Shown: positions 34,733 through 46,936 of the stretch, one piece after another
Layout of the letters: each line of letters begins with the position of its first letter
How positions within the stretch are numbered: the first letter of the stretch is position 1
DNA from: Ilex aquifolium
Lineage: Eukaryota; Streptophyta; Magnoliopsida; Aquifoliales; Aquifoliaceae
NCBI GenBank assembly: GCA_951799425.1
Contig: OX637396.1
Location: 12,561,701 to 12,625,700 of the forward strand
Reading direction: 5' to 3'
DNA length: 64,000 nucleotides
Made by a program: the position numbers and the translations under genes
Notes under the pieces: generated by a model
What the model saw: only the letters and a program-made list of their open reading frames with translations
The model's database searches: none
Told to the model about the DNA's origin: nothing

Positions 34733-35050
34733 GGGTAAATTACATCTAGACCCCTGAATTTTGTCACTAAAACACACAGACCCCCTCTGGTATGATATAT
34801 TACATTGACACCCACTGTCAGTAACAACCGACTAACACACCTGACAGAATTAAGTGGATTGGTTATAATTATTTCTATAAGGGTATTTTGGAAATTAAAT
34901 TCTTAAAATACGGTAACATAATCAAAGTTTGACAGTGTTTCAAACAGTTTTTAATGGTAGGAATCTATGTGTTACACGCATACAAACTTTGGGGGTGTCA
35001 GTGTAATGTGATTTAGTGACAAAGTTTAAGGGGTGCTAATATAATTTACC
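34733..35050. mobile_element. Mutator-like MITE nested in the CACTA-like element
   Basis: Left end GGGTAAATTACATCTAGACC and the reverse complement of the right end (GGTAAATTATATTAGCACCC) share about 40 bp including TTTGTCACTAAA. Flanks tttttaata and tttttaaca match 8 of 9, consistent with a Mutator-type duplication. Non-coding, about 318 bp. Confidence 0.65.
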
Positions 35051-35364
35051 ATTTTTAACAATTAGTTGTTTAAATATTAAACGACCTCATTTTTGTAATT
35101 AGAACTAATAAAACATCATTTTGGTTTAGGCATTTACAATAGGAAAAAAATCAACACAAAAAGAGAAAAAGAAAATTACTTTTTGCCACGACAACGATTT
35201 CCTATTGCAAAAAAATTTTACTTTTTGCCACGGCAACGATTTCCTATTGCAAATATACCATTTTAAACATCAACATCAAGAACAGTTGCAAAAAAAAAAT
35301 TTTTGCCACTGTAAATATTTCGTTGCAAAAAAAAGTGATGCAAAAACTCTAAATTCTTGTAGTG

Positions 35365-36350
35365 TTGGTCTTCACTAAACTCGGATCCCTCTTTCTATCT
35401 TTTGCTCCAACCTCTAGGATTTTAAGGTGCATTGTTACTTTGCTCAAAAGCATCTTCTTTGGACCCAGGGCTCTAATATACCTATTATCTTTTTCACTTT
35501 ACTAACAATTGAGGGGGATTGAATAAGTGTGGTATGGACGCAAAGAGGATTCCCAAATCAAACGAGGCCATGAGCTTCCCAAAAACCAGAAAGAGCTACG
35601 CCACTCTTGGAGTGGCTGGAGGCGTCAATGTCAACGCTACAGGAGGCTATCCGATTGTTGGGGTAGCGATGGGTGACGCCGTGAATATCCAAGGTGCAGC
35701 AGACGAGCATTGCAAATGGGAAAGACGACCACTAAGGGCGACGTAAAGGGCACTAAGGGATGGTGCATTGGGTGCTGGTGCCAGGAACGAAGAGGTCATT
35801 CTTGGGTGGCGTGCAGAAGAACACCAGTAAGGTGGGCGACGCCAGGGCGCTGGCCTGGGTTGCGCCGGACTGGGCAACACCAGTCTGGGCTTTGGCCTGG
35901 GCGACGCCTGCTTGGGCTGGGTACTGGTTGGTGCTGTCTGGCATGGGCGCTTAGGCGTTGGCTACTGGTGCTGGCTTGGAGCAGGAGGCAACGCCTTGGA
36001 GCAGAAACTGGTCTTGGCGACACCATGGAGGCCTAGGCGACGCCAGAGGATGTATGTGGTCTGGGCGATGCCTGGGAGGCTTGGGGAGCCGGTCGAAGTA
36101 TCAGAAAATCATGAAAAAATGGTAAAACTTTAAACGGATATAACTTTGCGCTCGGTCGTCCGTTTGAGGCAATTTTTTTTGAATTTGGGTATTTTTTTTG
36201 AGATCTACAACATATAAATTGCTGAAGGCAGTTTGGGCAACAAATTTTCCCAAAAAATGTTTATATCTCTCTGAATTTGAGTTTTAAACACAAATTAGTG
36301 AAACTGACGGCGGTGTGAAGTTGCGCTCTGGTAGGCAACTGTCAAACATT
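35365..36350. other. Unassigned sequence with a GC-rich CTGGGCGACGCC-type repeat patch
   Basis: 35830-36090 is unusually GC-rich for the window. It contains degenerate repeats of tgggcgacgcc, ctgggc-ac-cc and ttggcctgggc. Open frames occur on several strands because of composition; none is recognisable. The remainder is ordinary AT-rich sequence. Confidence 0.5.
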
Positions 36351-37966
36351 CATGGGCATGCGAGTTGGTGTTCAGGGTTTTTCCAGAGAGGGAGACTATG
36401 ATGGCTTTTGGCTATGCTGGTTCTTGACCTTGTCTCTAATTGTAGGTGCTCCCATTGATAGAACGATGATGGAGGTGGAGGTTCTCTATGCTTCTAGGGC
36501 AGTGTCATCCCTTCTTCTTAAGAGTGCGAAGTTTGATGCCCCCAGTGCTTTCGGTCGAAGTCTGATTGCCAAGTTGCTTCCCGGAAGCGAGATCCGGTAG
36601 TGCCCCCACTCCTTCCTAGACTGAGACTTCTGTGTGCACCAGAACTAGCTTTGTACCTTTGTAGGAGTTAAGACTCTAGTGCGGTCTTCTACGGGGACCG
36701 TAGCTCCATATAGCTGCCCTACTTCTAGTAGTGGCTCGGTGTCCATGCTTCGATGTGACTTCGGCCAAGGAGCGACTTTGGAGGTTTATGATTCCTAGGG
36801 ATATCATAGAGGTTGGATCTCGAGGTCCAGATGGCATTATCAATACCGTGATGGAGGGGTTTTCCATGTCTTTCTTCTCAACTTTGATTTTGTTCCAGCC
36901 TCCTTTTCTTCTTGTTCTGCATTTTGGATTCTTGTAGGTGACTGCCGTTTTTCTCTGCCTCTTTTCAAGAATGATCAAACTTAAAGAGGCATCCAAGGAT
37001 CTGGCGAAAGAGAGGCGGGCTTCGAGAGACTGCTGAGGAGCAGTTGAGACTTGCTCATGAGAGAGTCGCACCTCTTGAGACCAAACTTTTTGGCATCCCA
37101 TGAGAGGTTCGGGAAGCGAGAGGCTAATAAAGAGACTATCTGCGTGAGAGCAGATTCAGGGCTGCGAACGTCTCGTGAGAGGGTCGCAGAGCTAGAGGCC
37201 GAGCTACGTATAGATCGGGAGAGGGCTATCGTGATAGAGACTTATAAGGAAACTACCTGCGCGAGAGTAGAGTCAGAGCTGCGGATGTCCCGTGAGCCGG
37301 CCGCAAAGCTGGAGGCCGAGCTACGCATAGCTCGGGAGAGGGCTGTCGTGGCAGAGGCTTATAAGGAGACTACCTGCGCGAGAGCAGAGTCAGAGTTGCG
37401 GATGTCCCATGAAAGGGCCACAAAGATGGAGGCCAAGCTACATATAGCTCGGGAGAGGGCTGCCGTGGAAGAGGCTTATAAGGAAACTACCTGCGCGAGC
37501 GGAGTTAGAGCTACGGACGTCCCCTGAGAGGGCCACAAACCTAGAGGCCGAGCTACATATAGCTCAGGAGAGGGCTGCCGTGATAGAGGCTTATAAGGAG
37601 ACTACCTGCGCGAGAGCAGAGTCAGAGCTACGGACGTCTTGTGAGAGGACCGCAAAGCTGGAGGCCAAGCTACGTATAGCTCGGGAGAGGGATGTCGTGA
37701 CAGAGGCTCATAAGGAGGCTACCTACACGAGAGCAGAGTCATATCTGCGGACGTCCCGTGAGGGGGCCGCTAAGTCGGAGACCGAGCTACGTATAGCTCG
37801 GGAAAGGGCTGCCGTGACAGATGCTCATTCCATTGAGATGGAGGTGAGGAGGGAGGTTGCCAAGAGGGCCATTGCAGGAGCCTTTATTAATGGTTATGAA
37901 GAGCTTGACATATTTTCCTACTTGTTGATTTCTTTGGCTTCGTCCCATATAAGGCACCAGGGGTAG
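36351..37966 (+). pseudogene. Antisense coiled-coil ORF of a Tat element, with 39-residue tandem repeats
   Basis: Lies on the strand opposite the adjacent gag (38.36-39.99 kb). 36450-36600 encodes LYASRAVSSLLLKSAKF then FGRSLIAKLLPGSEIR, after an acceptor-like ctctaattgtag. From 36969 a Lys/Glu/Ala-rich coiled coil begins, dominated by repeats of a 39-residue unit (AYKETTCARAESELRMSRER, AAKLEAELRIARERAVV). The end part (VRREVAKRAIAGAFINGYEE) resembles tails of coiled-coil proteins encoded by plant Tat elements. Frameshifts are seen near 37030 and in the fourth repeat. Role unknown. Calling it the extra antisense ORF of the minus-strand Tat element is inference from orientation and position. 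Confidence 0.55.
37102..37840 (+). repeat. 117-bp tandem repeat, six units plus part
   Basis: Unit starts are 37102, 37219, 37336, 37453, 37568, 37685 and 37802 (partial). Five units are exactly 117 bp; the fourth is 115 bp because two bases are lost around 37498-37503, which shifts the frame. Units differ by scattered substitutions. Confidence 0.93.
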
Positions 37967-38356
37967 ATGGTGACGGGGAGAGCCTTGATGATAGTGGCTC
38001 GGGGAACTGTGACTGAACGTCGGGAGTATGACGACTTTTGTCTTTTTGTCTACCTTATTGTTAGGTCATGTTCTGAATTTTATAAGCCGTTTACAAACTT
38101 TTTGAATTGAAAGCGAGACAGTTTTGGACGCAATAATCTTTGCAGAGTTTTATTTCGTAAAATAATAAATAGCAGAATAAATCAAGTGAAACAATAAAGG
38201 ACAGATAAAATGAGAACCATTGGCTTGTACCCGCTATTGATAATAGCTTTTTAGGTGTTCGGTGTCCTATATGTGAGCCAAGGTTTTCTTGGCGGAGTTG
38301 GAGTTGCCTCCTCCCCCTAGCCCTCAGGAGATTGTCTGGATTTCTTCAAGAGGTTG
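37967..38356. other. Junction between antisense ORF and gag of the minus-strand Tat element
   Basis: Non-coding. No protease, reverse transcriptase or integrase is seen between the two ORFs on either strand, so about 4 kb of pol appears missing. Confidence 0.55.
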
Positions 38357-39984
38357 CTAGTGTTCTATGTCATCTTGGTCCCGGCTAGGCGGCGGGTTTT
38401 GTCTTCTACCAGCAACGTACTGTCGCAAATGGGCACGTTGTATGAGCTCATCGATCTGCCTTTTAAGATCAAAGCAGTCATCAGTATCATGGTCGTGGTC
38501 GCAATGGAAACGGAAGTACTTGTTCGGGCTCCTACAGTTCAGGGCGATCTTCATCTTCTCTGGCCAATGTACTGTAGGATCATCCTGTATTTGGAACAGG
38601 ATATGCTCTACGGAAGCATTGAGCGGTGTGAAGGCTTGCCGCTCTCTTAGAGGCGGGGGACCAAGACGGTCCTTGACAGAGATTCTCTCTGTCCTATTCC
38701 TTTTGTTCTCTGCTTCCCGCTTGTCCTCACAAGTGTCTTTCCTGTTCTCACCCCCATGGGAGGACTTACCTCATCTGGCCTTGGTGACATCCTCAGAGTT
38801 TATGTACTTTTGTGCCCTTGAAAGCAACTCGGGCATGCTGGATGGTGACTTTTTTAGGACAGAGAACATGAAACTAGAGGAGCACAGACCTGCAATAAAA
38901 GCGACCATGGTCACCTTGTCGTCTAGCTCCTCGATCTGGAAAGCCTCCTTGTTAAAACGAGTGAGATAGCTCCTAAGGACTTCATCCCAGTCTTGCTTGA
39001 TGGTGAGCAGGTGGGTAATCGACTTCTGGTGTTGGCATCCCCCAATGAAGTGGGAGATGAAATACTTGCTTAACTCTGCAAAAGAGTGTATGGAAGAGGG
39101 CTTGAGATTGGCAAACCATTGGCATGCGGATCCCTTGAGGGTGGTAGGAAAGGCTCTACACATAATCTCATCAAGCACATTGTGGAGTTGCATGAGAGAC
39201 TTATAAGTGTTAAGGTGATCCAGAGGGTCCCTGGTGCCATCGAGAATCTCAATGGCGGGCATCTTGAACTTTGAGGGTAAAGGGTAGTTGACAACATCCA
39301 CCACAAACGGAGTGTCAGTACGCCTTACTAGGCAGTCTACAGTCTCTGGTGCTTGTGCTTTGATGGCGTTGAGGGCATCACCAAGCTGGTCCTGGACCTC
39401 CTTGATCTTCTCGTCCCATTGGTTGGGAACATGCTCTGTCGGATCATTATAGTAGCTCTCGTGATCTGCATACTGGTTCTGCTCCTCATCCTCCTGCCTG
39501 GGATGGGCAGTTGTGTGTGGTGTAGGTACATGAGGATGAGGAGCATGTGTGGTGCTTGCGCATAGTGGAGGAACTCCTGGGCGAGGGGCGCCCTGGCGCT
39601 GCCCGGGGGCTCTCTGGGGCTAGGCCCCTCGGAGGGCGCCTTGGCTCCTAGAGTGGTGAGGCTGTGGTACTTCTCCAATTAGGGGGAGTACCGCTCCCGC
39701 AGGCTGAGGGGCAGCGCCTCCCGAGGTGAGCATCAGCTGGATGATTTGTTAGTTTTGGTTTACTAACAACTGTATGGTCTCCAAGAGCTGTTGCTAGACC
39801 ACGGGGGTTGCTGCAGTAGATGGTTCCACTGGTACAGGCAGAGGCGGAGGCGGAGCCTCCTCCCGGCAGGCTGGGTTGTTGTCTCCCGATTGTTGATTCA
39901 TTGACCTGGTCATGATTGCCATGGATTTCAAGAGAGTAGCAAGGTAGTAGAAAACTTAGTCGTTTCCCACAGACGACGTCAAAC
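38357..39984 (-). pseudogene. Second Tat/gypsy element: gag
   Basis: Minus-strand gag. The proline-rich N-terminus begins near 39930 (MTRSMNQQSGDNNP, readable after frame changes). The capsid domain at 38771-39304 has YPLPSKFKMPAIEILDGTRD, CRAFPTTLKGSACQWFANLK, FISHFIGGCQHQKSITHLLT, FNKEAFQIEELDDKVTMVAF and AQKYINSED. A downstream HDHDTDDCFDLKRQIDELIQ linker with LRQYVAG lies at 38380-38550. Fusion across the whole length needs frame changes, so it is probably dead. It is distinct from the plus-strand gag at 27.6 kb and only moderately similar to it. Confidence 0.82.
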
Positions 39985-40585
39985 TGATGATGCACAAAAT
40001 AGTCTCGTGCAAGATCAACAGTCGAGTATATGATAAGGTGTAATTAATGAACAATAAATAAAACAATCACTGGGAGTAATGTAAATATTAAGTCAACACA
40101 CAGATATATAGTGGTTCGGTCCGGGTGACCTACTCCACTCTGAAAAACGGCAACGGTGGCCGGGGGGTTTTTATTGATGAATAAAGTAAGAGAGAGAAAG
40201 CTCCGGGAGAGGTGCGCTCCAAGAGAGGTACAATAGCTAGGAGAAAGTTATGTGTGTGTAGAGAGGTGTAGAGGTAGAGCTCAGTGTATCCTCTCATGTA
40301 GAGAGGACTTACAATTTGTAGGCATTAAACCTTTGTTTTGACGGTGACGTGAGAGTAAATGCATTAGTTTCTTGGGAGGATAAGTACAAAAGGTAAGTAC
40401 AATTAAGGTAGCCTTGATCTTCGAGAGTGTGTATCCCGATGATCTCTCCCCCACGTGCTCTTTTCTTCATGGACTCCTTGGACTTTGGGTCGGGTCGGAT
40501 TCACGAACTGGACTTGACCTTCCTTTTAGCTGATTTGGGTCTACTTGATTTATTGGGCCTGACTCAGTTAGATTTGGGCTTATCA
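39985..40585 (-). mobile_element. 5' LTR of the minus-strand Tat element (601 bp) and primer-binding site
   Basis: On the minus strand the LTR starts TGATAAGCCC (40585) and ends TGCATCATCA (39985). It is followed by the primer-binding site TTTGACGTCGTCTGTGGGAA (complement 39964-39983), analogous to the site at 27631. It contains ccccccggccaccgttgcc-type sequence and a ctatatatctg promoter-like stretch. The partner 3' LTR was not found. Confidence 0.65.
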
Positions 40586-41830
40586 ATATTAATTTTTTTT
40601 TCTTTACTGTAAACATAACTTCTTTTTAACTGTACTAGTAGGATCCCGTGCAATGCACATCCAAGTGTAAACTTGAAATATATTCATCTATTCTTACTCT
40701 TGATTTTTAATAAAATAAGCAAAATTCAAAAAATAACACAGGATATCCTATTGAATAGATCCAGAACAACGAACCGAAATAATATATGTCTTGCAGCAGG
40801 AATGAGAAATCATTAAACGGAATATCAAAACTGAGATGAAAAATAATGTTACACAAAGAAAAAAAAAAAAGCTCAAAAAGTCGTGCAATTTTACCATTGC
40901 GGCAACTCGTGCAATTGTCGGACAGATGAAAAAATCAAATATATTATATGCTTCAATTATTAAGCACCGAGTAAAAAGTGTTTTGTGATATTTATCCAGT
41001 GTACTTGTGTGTTTAAATAACCTCAACCCATTTAACATTAGCTTTAGATCATTTTTCATTCCAACACGAAGAATTTGTACCTTCAACACCATGCTAGCCA
41101 GTAAATAAAAACTATTTTCTAGGTTCATTATATGACAAAATAAAAATATTGAGAACTAATATTTATATCGATCACTCATATAAATATAGAAAGTAACTCT
41201 TTATAAGAATCATCAATCAATAACTCTAGGTTCATTCAAATGCATCAACTTGGTCATGTCATTGACCCCCATGGTGGGCTTCAACGTCCCTCCTAAACAA
41301 CTATGACTGGATTCGAATTTCTATAACCAAGAAAAATAAAGCAATCCTAATGCAAATAAGAAGCACAACATCACATAGGCCAACTTGACTTTGTGGGAGA
41401 GTAATGTTGTAAACGCGGCCAAGTAAGAGATCTATCACTTGCACTAATCAATTCTTTCAAATAAAAAAATCCGATCACCCAGAAAACAATAGGATGAAAA
41501 AATGAAAATTTTCAATACCATGAAGAGCCTTCAGATGACGGAGTATACTTTACCACTTTTTGCATGCCATGTAGTCTAGTCATACCCTATATCACGATAC
41601 AAACAACAATATATGACGCATTACATGACATATCAAAACAAGCAATTTTTCGAAGGAAAAAAAACACGCAATCAAAAAAAAAATAAAGCACAACAGTAAA
41701 AATAATATAAACAAACAAATGTCAACATACCTAAGGTAAAATAAAGAATCACCCGTATAATCTTCTTTGGTTCAGTGGATTGTGGGCGTCTAAGGAATAG
41801 AAAAATGAAGCCTATATATATAATATAAAA
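40586..41830 (-). mobile_element. Helitron-type 3' end of another family, remainder unassigned
   Basis: At 40634 the sequence A|CTAGTAGGATCCCGTGC then aatgcac (hairpin GTGCaatGCAC) is a Helitron 3' terminus on the minus strand, from a family different from the GTGCCT-hairpin one. The 5' end was not identified before the hAT-like end at 41831. The sequence between is AT-rich without genes. Confidence 0.5.
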
Positions 41831-41950
41831 CAGGGGTGGTTCAAGAAAATTTGAGGCCTAAAGCGAAAATACTAAATGAGGGTCTTTTTTATATTTAATA
41901 TTAATTTTTTAAAAAATTAATTTATTTTTAATATTAATTTTTTTTAAAAA

Positions 41951-44900
41951 CTAGTAATAACCCGTGCCTAAAGACACTTTGTAACTTAAAAAAATTATTC
42001 AATTTGAAATAGTTTATTCGGCAAAATTTTTTCTAAAATTAGGAGCTCAAAAAAATCTCAACCTGCCTACAGAGTATATATATCTCATTGTATGTATCAT
42101 TATCCGACACAAACTATTGCATTGCCCAATACAAATCATTGCATAACCAATCGCAGAATAAATTACTCAACCTAAGTCAAAGACATCATCATATTATAAT
42201 CACTAAAAAAACCTTCTCAATTAATTCATACATTCATACAGAAAAAAAAAAAAAAAAAAGTAAAGAAACAAATCTAAACTAATCTATAACCTCTTCAATA
42301 AAATATAACATTGTCCAGAAATCAAATCAAACCAAACCACCCAAGTAGATTACAAACTTGCAACAACCAATCCGTCAAAAATGGTCCACCAAACCCAATA
42401 TTTCATATCAAATAGAATTTAAAAAAGTCCAAGAACAACAACATATTTTACAAACATCAATAGAAAATTAATACAACCATTAATATAAATTCAAAAAAGA
42501 ATGTATAATGTATAGGGCGTTTGAGAAACTCATGGACAATTTTTGTGTGATGAATCATAGTTTACGTTGTTGTAAGGCTTCACCTATGCCAACTAAAATC
42601 AAAACTCCACCGCACCTTCACAATATAACACCACCCTGCAAAATTAATATGATTTCAAAATTAAAATCAAGTAATTCTTCATATAAATCATCACAATAGG
42701 ATTCAATAACTAAAAAAAACATTTTCAACAAACAGGGGTTAAAGTAATGACTAAAATATATTGCGCCTAAAAACTGGTACACATTATGCATTATGGTATC
42801 TCATTTTCTTACTAAGTTTTAAAATATAACTGAAACTTAAGTAATACAAAACTTTTAAAAAAGTTAAAGAGAGCAAGGGTAACAAAAACCCATATAAAGC
42901 CGTTAACTTTCTCTAACAACGCAACTAACTCACAATGTTGTTGGAACCTTAAAATTGAAACCTCTACACAAAAAACCTCAATTTAAAAACCCTAGTTTAT
43001 TCAAATACAAATAGACAAAAAAAGGATAACAAAAAAAACTTTGCAAGTGCTATAATCCCTTTTAAACACAATCATTTACCAACTATCACATCAATTTTTT
43101 CTTTTGGTCGACATCAATTTCAATTCACTAACGACAATTAGCAAATGGGAGTATGTGCGAGGGGAGTGTGAGTGTGAATTGTTGTTGGTGTGTACTGTGT
43201 GATGTTTTGTGTACTATGTGTGCATGTGATTGTGAGTGTGTATTGCAGGCAAGGAGAGGGGGACCTGGACTGTGTTCTGTGACTTGTCCATGGTGTCAAT
43301 TGGACAACCTTTGATACATCTATTGCACTATCTAAAGCAATTTAAACCCAAATGAATAAGCATCAAATATCAACCCCATAAACCCAATAAAGGCCATAAG
43401 ATTAATGGACATTATATATCGGCATAAAAAGTAGCATTATAGCGAGGGAAATTACCCTATTCAAAAAAGACATAATACCATATTCAAAACACACACACAT
43501 ACACAAAGCACTCACTCGACTTACCCTACATAGGAAAAAAATAGAATGTTTCCCTTGCGCCGCAATTCAGGTTCTGCAAAATTTAGTCAGCACAAAATAA
43601 TAAACAAAAGAAATGCTAAAATTATGCAATTAAAACCTCATAAGCCATCAGTACACAACAACAATGTAATTTCCAAAAACTAAGTGCGTGTGCCAGTTTT
43701 GCACATGTGGGTGCTCTGTGTGCCCGTGTGTGTTGTGTTGTATACTGTGGACTCTGTGTGTGTGTGTGTGTGATTGTGTGTGTTGAAGACAAAGAGAACA
43801 ATATAAAGAGAGAAACAGGGACCTAACCTGTATTGTGTCGCTTGTCCATGACATCATACTTTTTCTTTGTCATAATGCAAATCAAGTTTCAAGATCAACT
43901 ACTGTTAGAACAACTAATAAGCAAAAAAATTATTATAAATTCTTAGTCAATCAAATGTCATTCAACCAACCACTTTGAACATCAAAAAATCAAAAGAGTC
44001 CAAACTAAGAACATTAAATCATCTAACTAATCAAAAAACCAAAAATAAATACAAAACCATGAATCAAATCTAGATTAATGCCTTACATTTGAACATCAAA
44101 ATAATTCTGGGAGACAAAATCATATTTTCATAAATGTACACATAAATTGGATTTTCTAGGAACAAAAGAAAAAAGATAGATTTATCTTATTCACAAAACT
44201 CATATTAAATTAATGAAACATTGAGTAATAATTAAATTAGAATTACCCAGCTCGCATATACACATAATACTTATACACACCTACAATAAAAGACACAAAA
44301 CTACTCCTCTACAAAACTAATCCTCAAGAAACATATAATTCAAATTGACTAAATCAATAAATCATAAATAGTTGTTAAATCCACAGATTCATTCTATTGT
44401 AAAAATGTCAAAATCGGATACATATAAATGTATAAGGTCTCCAATTTTTTGCCCCTTTATCATATACGTAAATTGATCCAAGTAGACCCACATTAATCAA
44501 CTTTAAAACAAATACATGGCATCAGATTTAAATAATCAAGTAGAACCACATTAACAAACTACAAAACCATTACATGACGTAGGATTTAAATAACCTAAAA
44601 CTTATTAAAGTCTCAAATTTCACTATTTTCAAGCAAATCCACATTAATCTACTTCAAAATCAATCGGTTGACGCTAAAAATCAATATGTATAGATAACAC
44701 TTGATCAAACTCTAACTAAGCACAACATGAAAATTGAATATTTCTAGTGTTTTGAAAATTACCTAGCTATTCTCAAAAGGGAACAAAAATACCTAGCGAC
44801 ATGAGAATTGAGTGGACACGATTGTCGCTTGAATTCAACCACAGCAGAAATTTCCTCCCAATTAGCATCAAATCAAGAAGAGAAAAGCCCAATTGCTATT

Positions 44901-45679
44901 AACCATATAGAGAAGAGAAAAAAATTAATTTCCAAAATAGTTTAATATCATAACCAAAAATTGTGCGTGTGAAAAATAGGATTTGGGGAGGGTATTGTCA
45001 TTGTGCGCAACGAGATGTGTGTGAAAAACAAAGTGTGTGTGCATGTATTGGGGTTTTTTTTATGTGGTGGTGATGGAGGAATGTGTATGCATCCGCTCTG
45101 TGTGTGTGTTTGCGTGTACATGTGTGTGCGCGTATGTGTGTTGTGTCTGTGAGTGGATGTGTGTTGTGTCTGTGTGTGTGTTACTATGAAGACAGAGAGA
45201 GGAAGAATGCGACTGTGCGTGTGTTACTGTAAAGAGATTGAGAGAGGGAGAGAGATTACCTGGATATGTTGCAGAGAAGAGGGGTTGATCTATGGTGGGT
45301 GGATCCATAATAGAGAGAGAATAGGGAGATGTTGGTTGATCGTCGGTGGTTGAACCAACGCAGGGGAGCGAGAGGTCAGAATTCTTCTAAGAGAGAGAGA
45401 GAGAGAGAGAGGAAATAGAGAGAGCTTCTAATGAGTTGGGTTTGGGTAACGTGTAGGAGTTGGGTAACGTGTAGGAGTGTTCTAATTTGGGCGGGATTTT
45501 GGTTGGATGGGATGTATCGTGAGCCTTTGGATTAAATTAAAAGTATTCAGATGAAATTTAGACTATTGAGTTAAGATTAGATTAAATTTGAACCGTTCTT
45601 ATGCTTTCTCAATTGAATTAAAAGTTGAATAAATTTTGAAGTACAAATAAATTCAAAATGTACTCTATCTTATTATAGA
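41951..45679 (-). mobile_element. Non-autonomous Helitron, subfamily 2, 3729 bp
   Basis: In plus orientation A|CTAGTAATAACCCGTGCC opens the element, followed by taaagacac, and ...tctatcttattataga|T closes it. Both ends match the element at 61350-62873 (same taaa-gcac hairpin variant and ctctat-tattataga terminus). The interior is TG/CA-repeat rich (43150-43240, 43690-43780, 45010-45180), with related flanking segments near 43245 and 43780. An exon-like minus-strand ATG frame, MDPPTIDQPLFSATYPG, at 45258-45308 ends at a donor. No Rep/helicase. Confidence 0.85.
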
Positions 45680-46191
45680 TAATATATATATACTAGTAAT
45701 TACCCGTGCCTGAAGGCACTACGTTGCTCATAAAAAATTGTAAATATTTTTTCATAAATAAATGCAATGTATAATACAATTTCAATAATATAACGATCAA
45801 ATTGATATTGTTCAACATGTATGAAAAATATATATAATCAAACATTTATATAACGAAAGTCACGCTACAACTACTGCAACATATTAATTCAAAATTTTGA
45901 GAAAATATAATTATTATTGGTTTAACATCCACAATTTTAACATTTTTAATAAATTTTATCTCAAATTTCAAAAAAATATTACTATTTATTTATCTGCAGG
46001 TTTCTACCAAAAGTTTAGAGCATTATCTCTGCACCATTTTTCTAATGTGAGTTCGTGTAACTTTTGTGAGGAAAACATCCAAAAGTTTCACGTAAATTCT
46101 CGTAGATGTAAAAAAATTTGTTGAGTAATTAAAATCAGTTTCCATTTGAATTCAACTTAAATATTCGTAAAATTCAATCGAATTTAAGTTT

Positions 46192-46936
46192 GGGTGGGGT
46201 TATTCCCACCCTACAAATCTCTATTCCCACCCCATTTAATTTCTCATTATCAAACTATTAAACCCACTCATTCTATAGCTACCCCATTAGTAATTAAGTT
46301 CACTCCATGCTACATACACCCCGTTTAATAAATAAACTCACCTTATATTTTGTCCTAATTATGGTTTCATTCTCTATTTCATCTTATGCACTCACAAAAA
46401 TATTTTTTTATTATGAATTTTTCCAGTGAGATACATGTTAATATTACTTTTCAATTTAATTCTATATTTGATTTCCTGTTTGTTGTATGGTTTTTTTATT
46501 ATTTTCGGTATACTTTGATAACTCTGTCAAGTTTAATAATTTTTTATTTAGAATGTATATGTGTGTACATATATGTATTTTTTTCAGATTATTTGTTATT
46601 TTTTTTTATCTTGTTTAGGTTTTGTATCTATGCTTCTTATTTTTTTTCTTGTTCGATTTTGTGTTTGTGCTTGATACCTTTTTTTTCATGTCCGATTTTG
46701 CGTCTTGTGGTTTTGCGTTTTATAGTTTTACTTGTTCCTTTAATCTTTGCTTGATTTTTTTTTCCTTCTTATTTCGGTTTGCTTCTTTATTTCTTTTTTT
46801 CCTTATTTCGTTCTTTTCTTTTTAAAAGGGGTGTATGTAGCATGGGGTGGGTATAGAAAAAGTAGACATAATAGTTTAATAATGAGAAATTAAATGAGAT
46901 GGAAATAGAGATTTGGGGGTGGGAATAACCTCACCC
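46192..46936. mobile_element. Mutator-like MITE (745 bp) with perfect 9-bp duplication
   Basis: Left end GGGTGGGGTTATTCCCACCC; the right end is its near reverse complement (GGGTGGGAATAACCTCACCC). Long arms include ATTTAATTTCTCATTAT / ATAATGAGAAATTAAAT. Both sides carry tttaagttt (46183-46191, 46937-46945). Non-coding interior, T-rich on the plus strand. Confidence 0.92.

Larger units (their letters stand above)
32328..35364. mobile_element. CACTA-like transposon carrying host gene fragments
   Basis: The right terminus is tcttgtagtg (35355-35364; complement CACTACAAGA), the canonical CACTA end. The right subterminal region holds two 44-bp direct repeats (ttgccacg-caacgatttcct at 35185-35260). 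The left subterminal region holds three units of about 68 bp (32329-32515) with gtcgcaaaagatattatta. The left terminus is degenerate (ccctcacaaaaaatact). ttgg occurs on both sides (32320-32323, 35365-35368), compatible with a 3-bp duplication. No transposase found; the cargo is importin-5 and other exon-like pieces. Confidence 0.75.

Noticed and set aside
37102-37840. CRISPR-like array
   Set aside because: Direct repeats are contiguous 117-bp coding units without spacers, in plant DNA.
41240-41330. tRNA-like B-box (ggattcgaatt)
   Set aside because: No A-box at the right distance and no cloverleaf pairing found by eye.
46386-46825. T-rich frames with hydrophobic Phe/Leu runs
   Set aside because: Interior of a MITE; the sister MITE copy has different frames, so no coding constraint.
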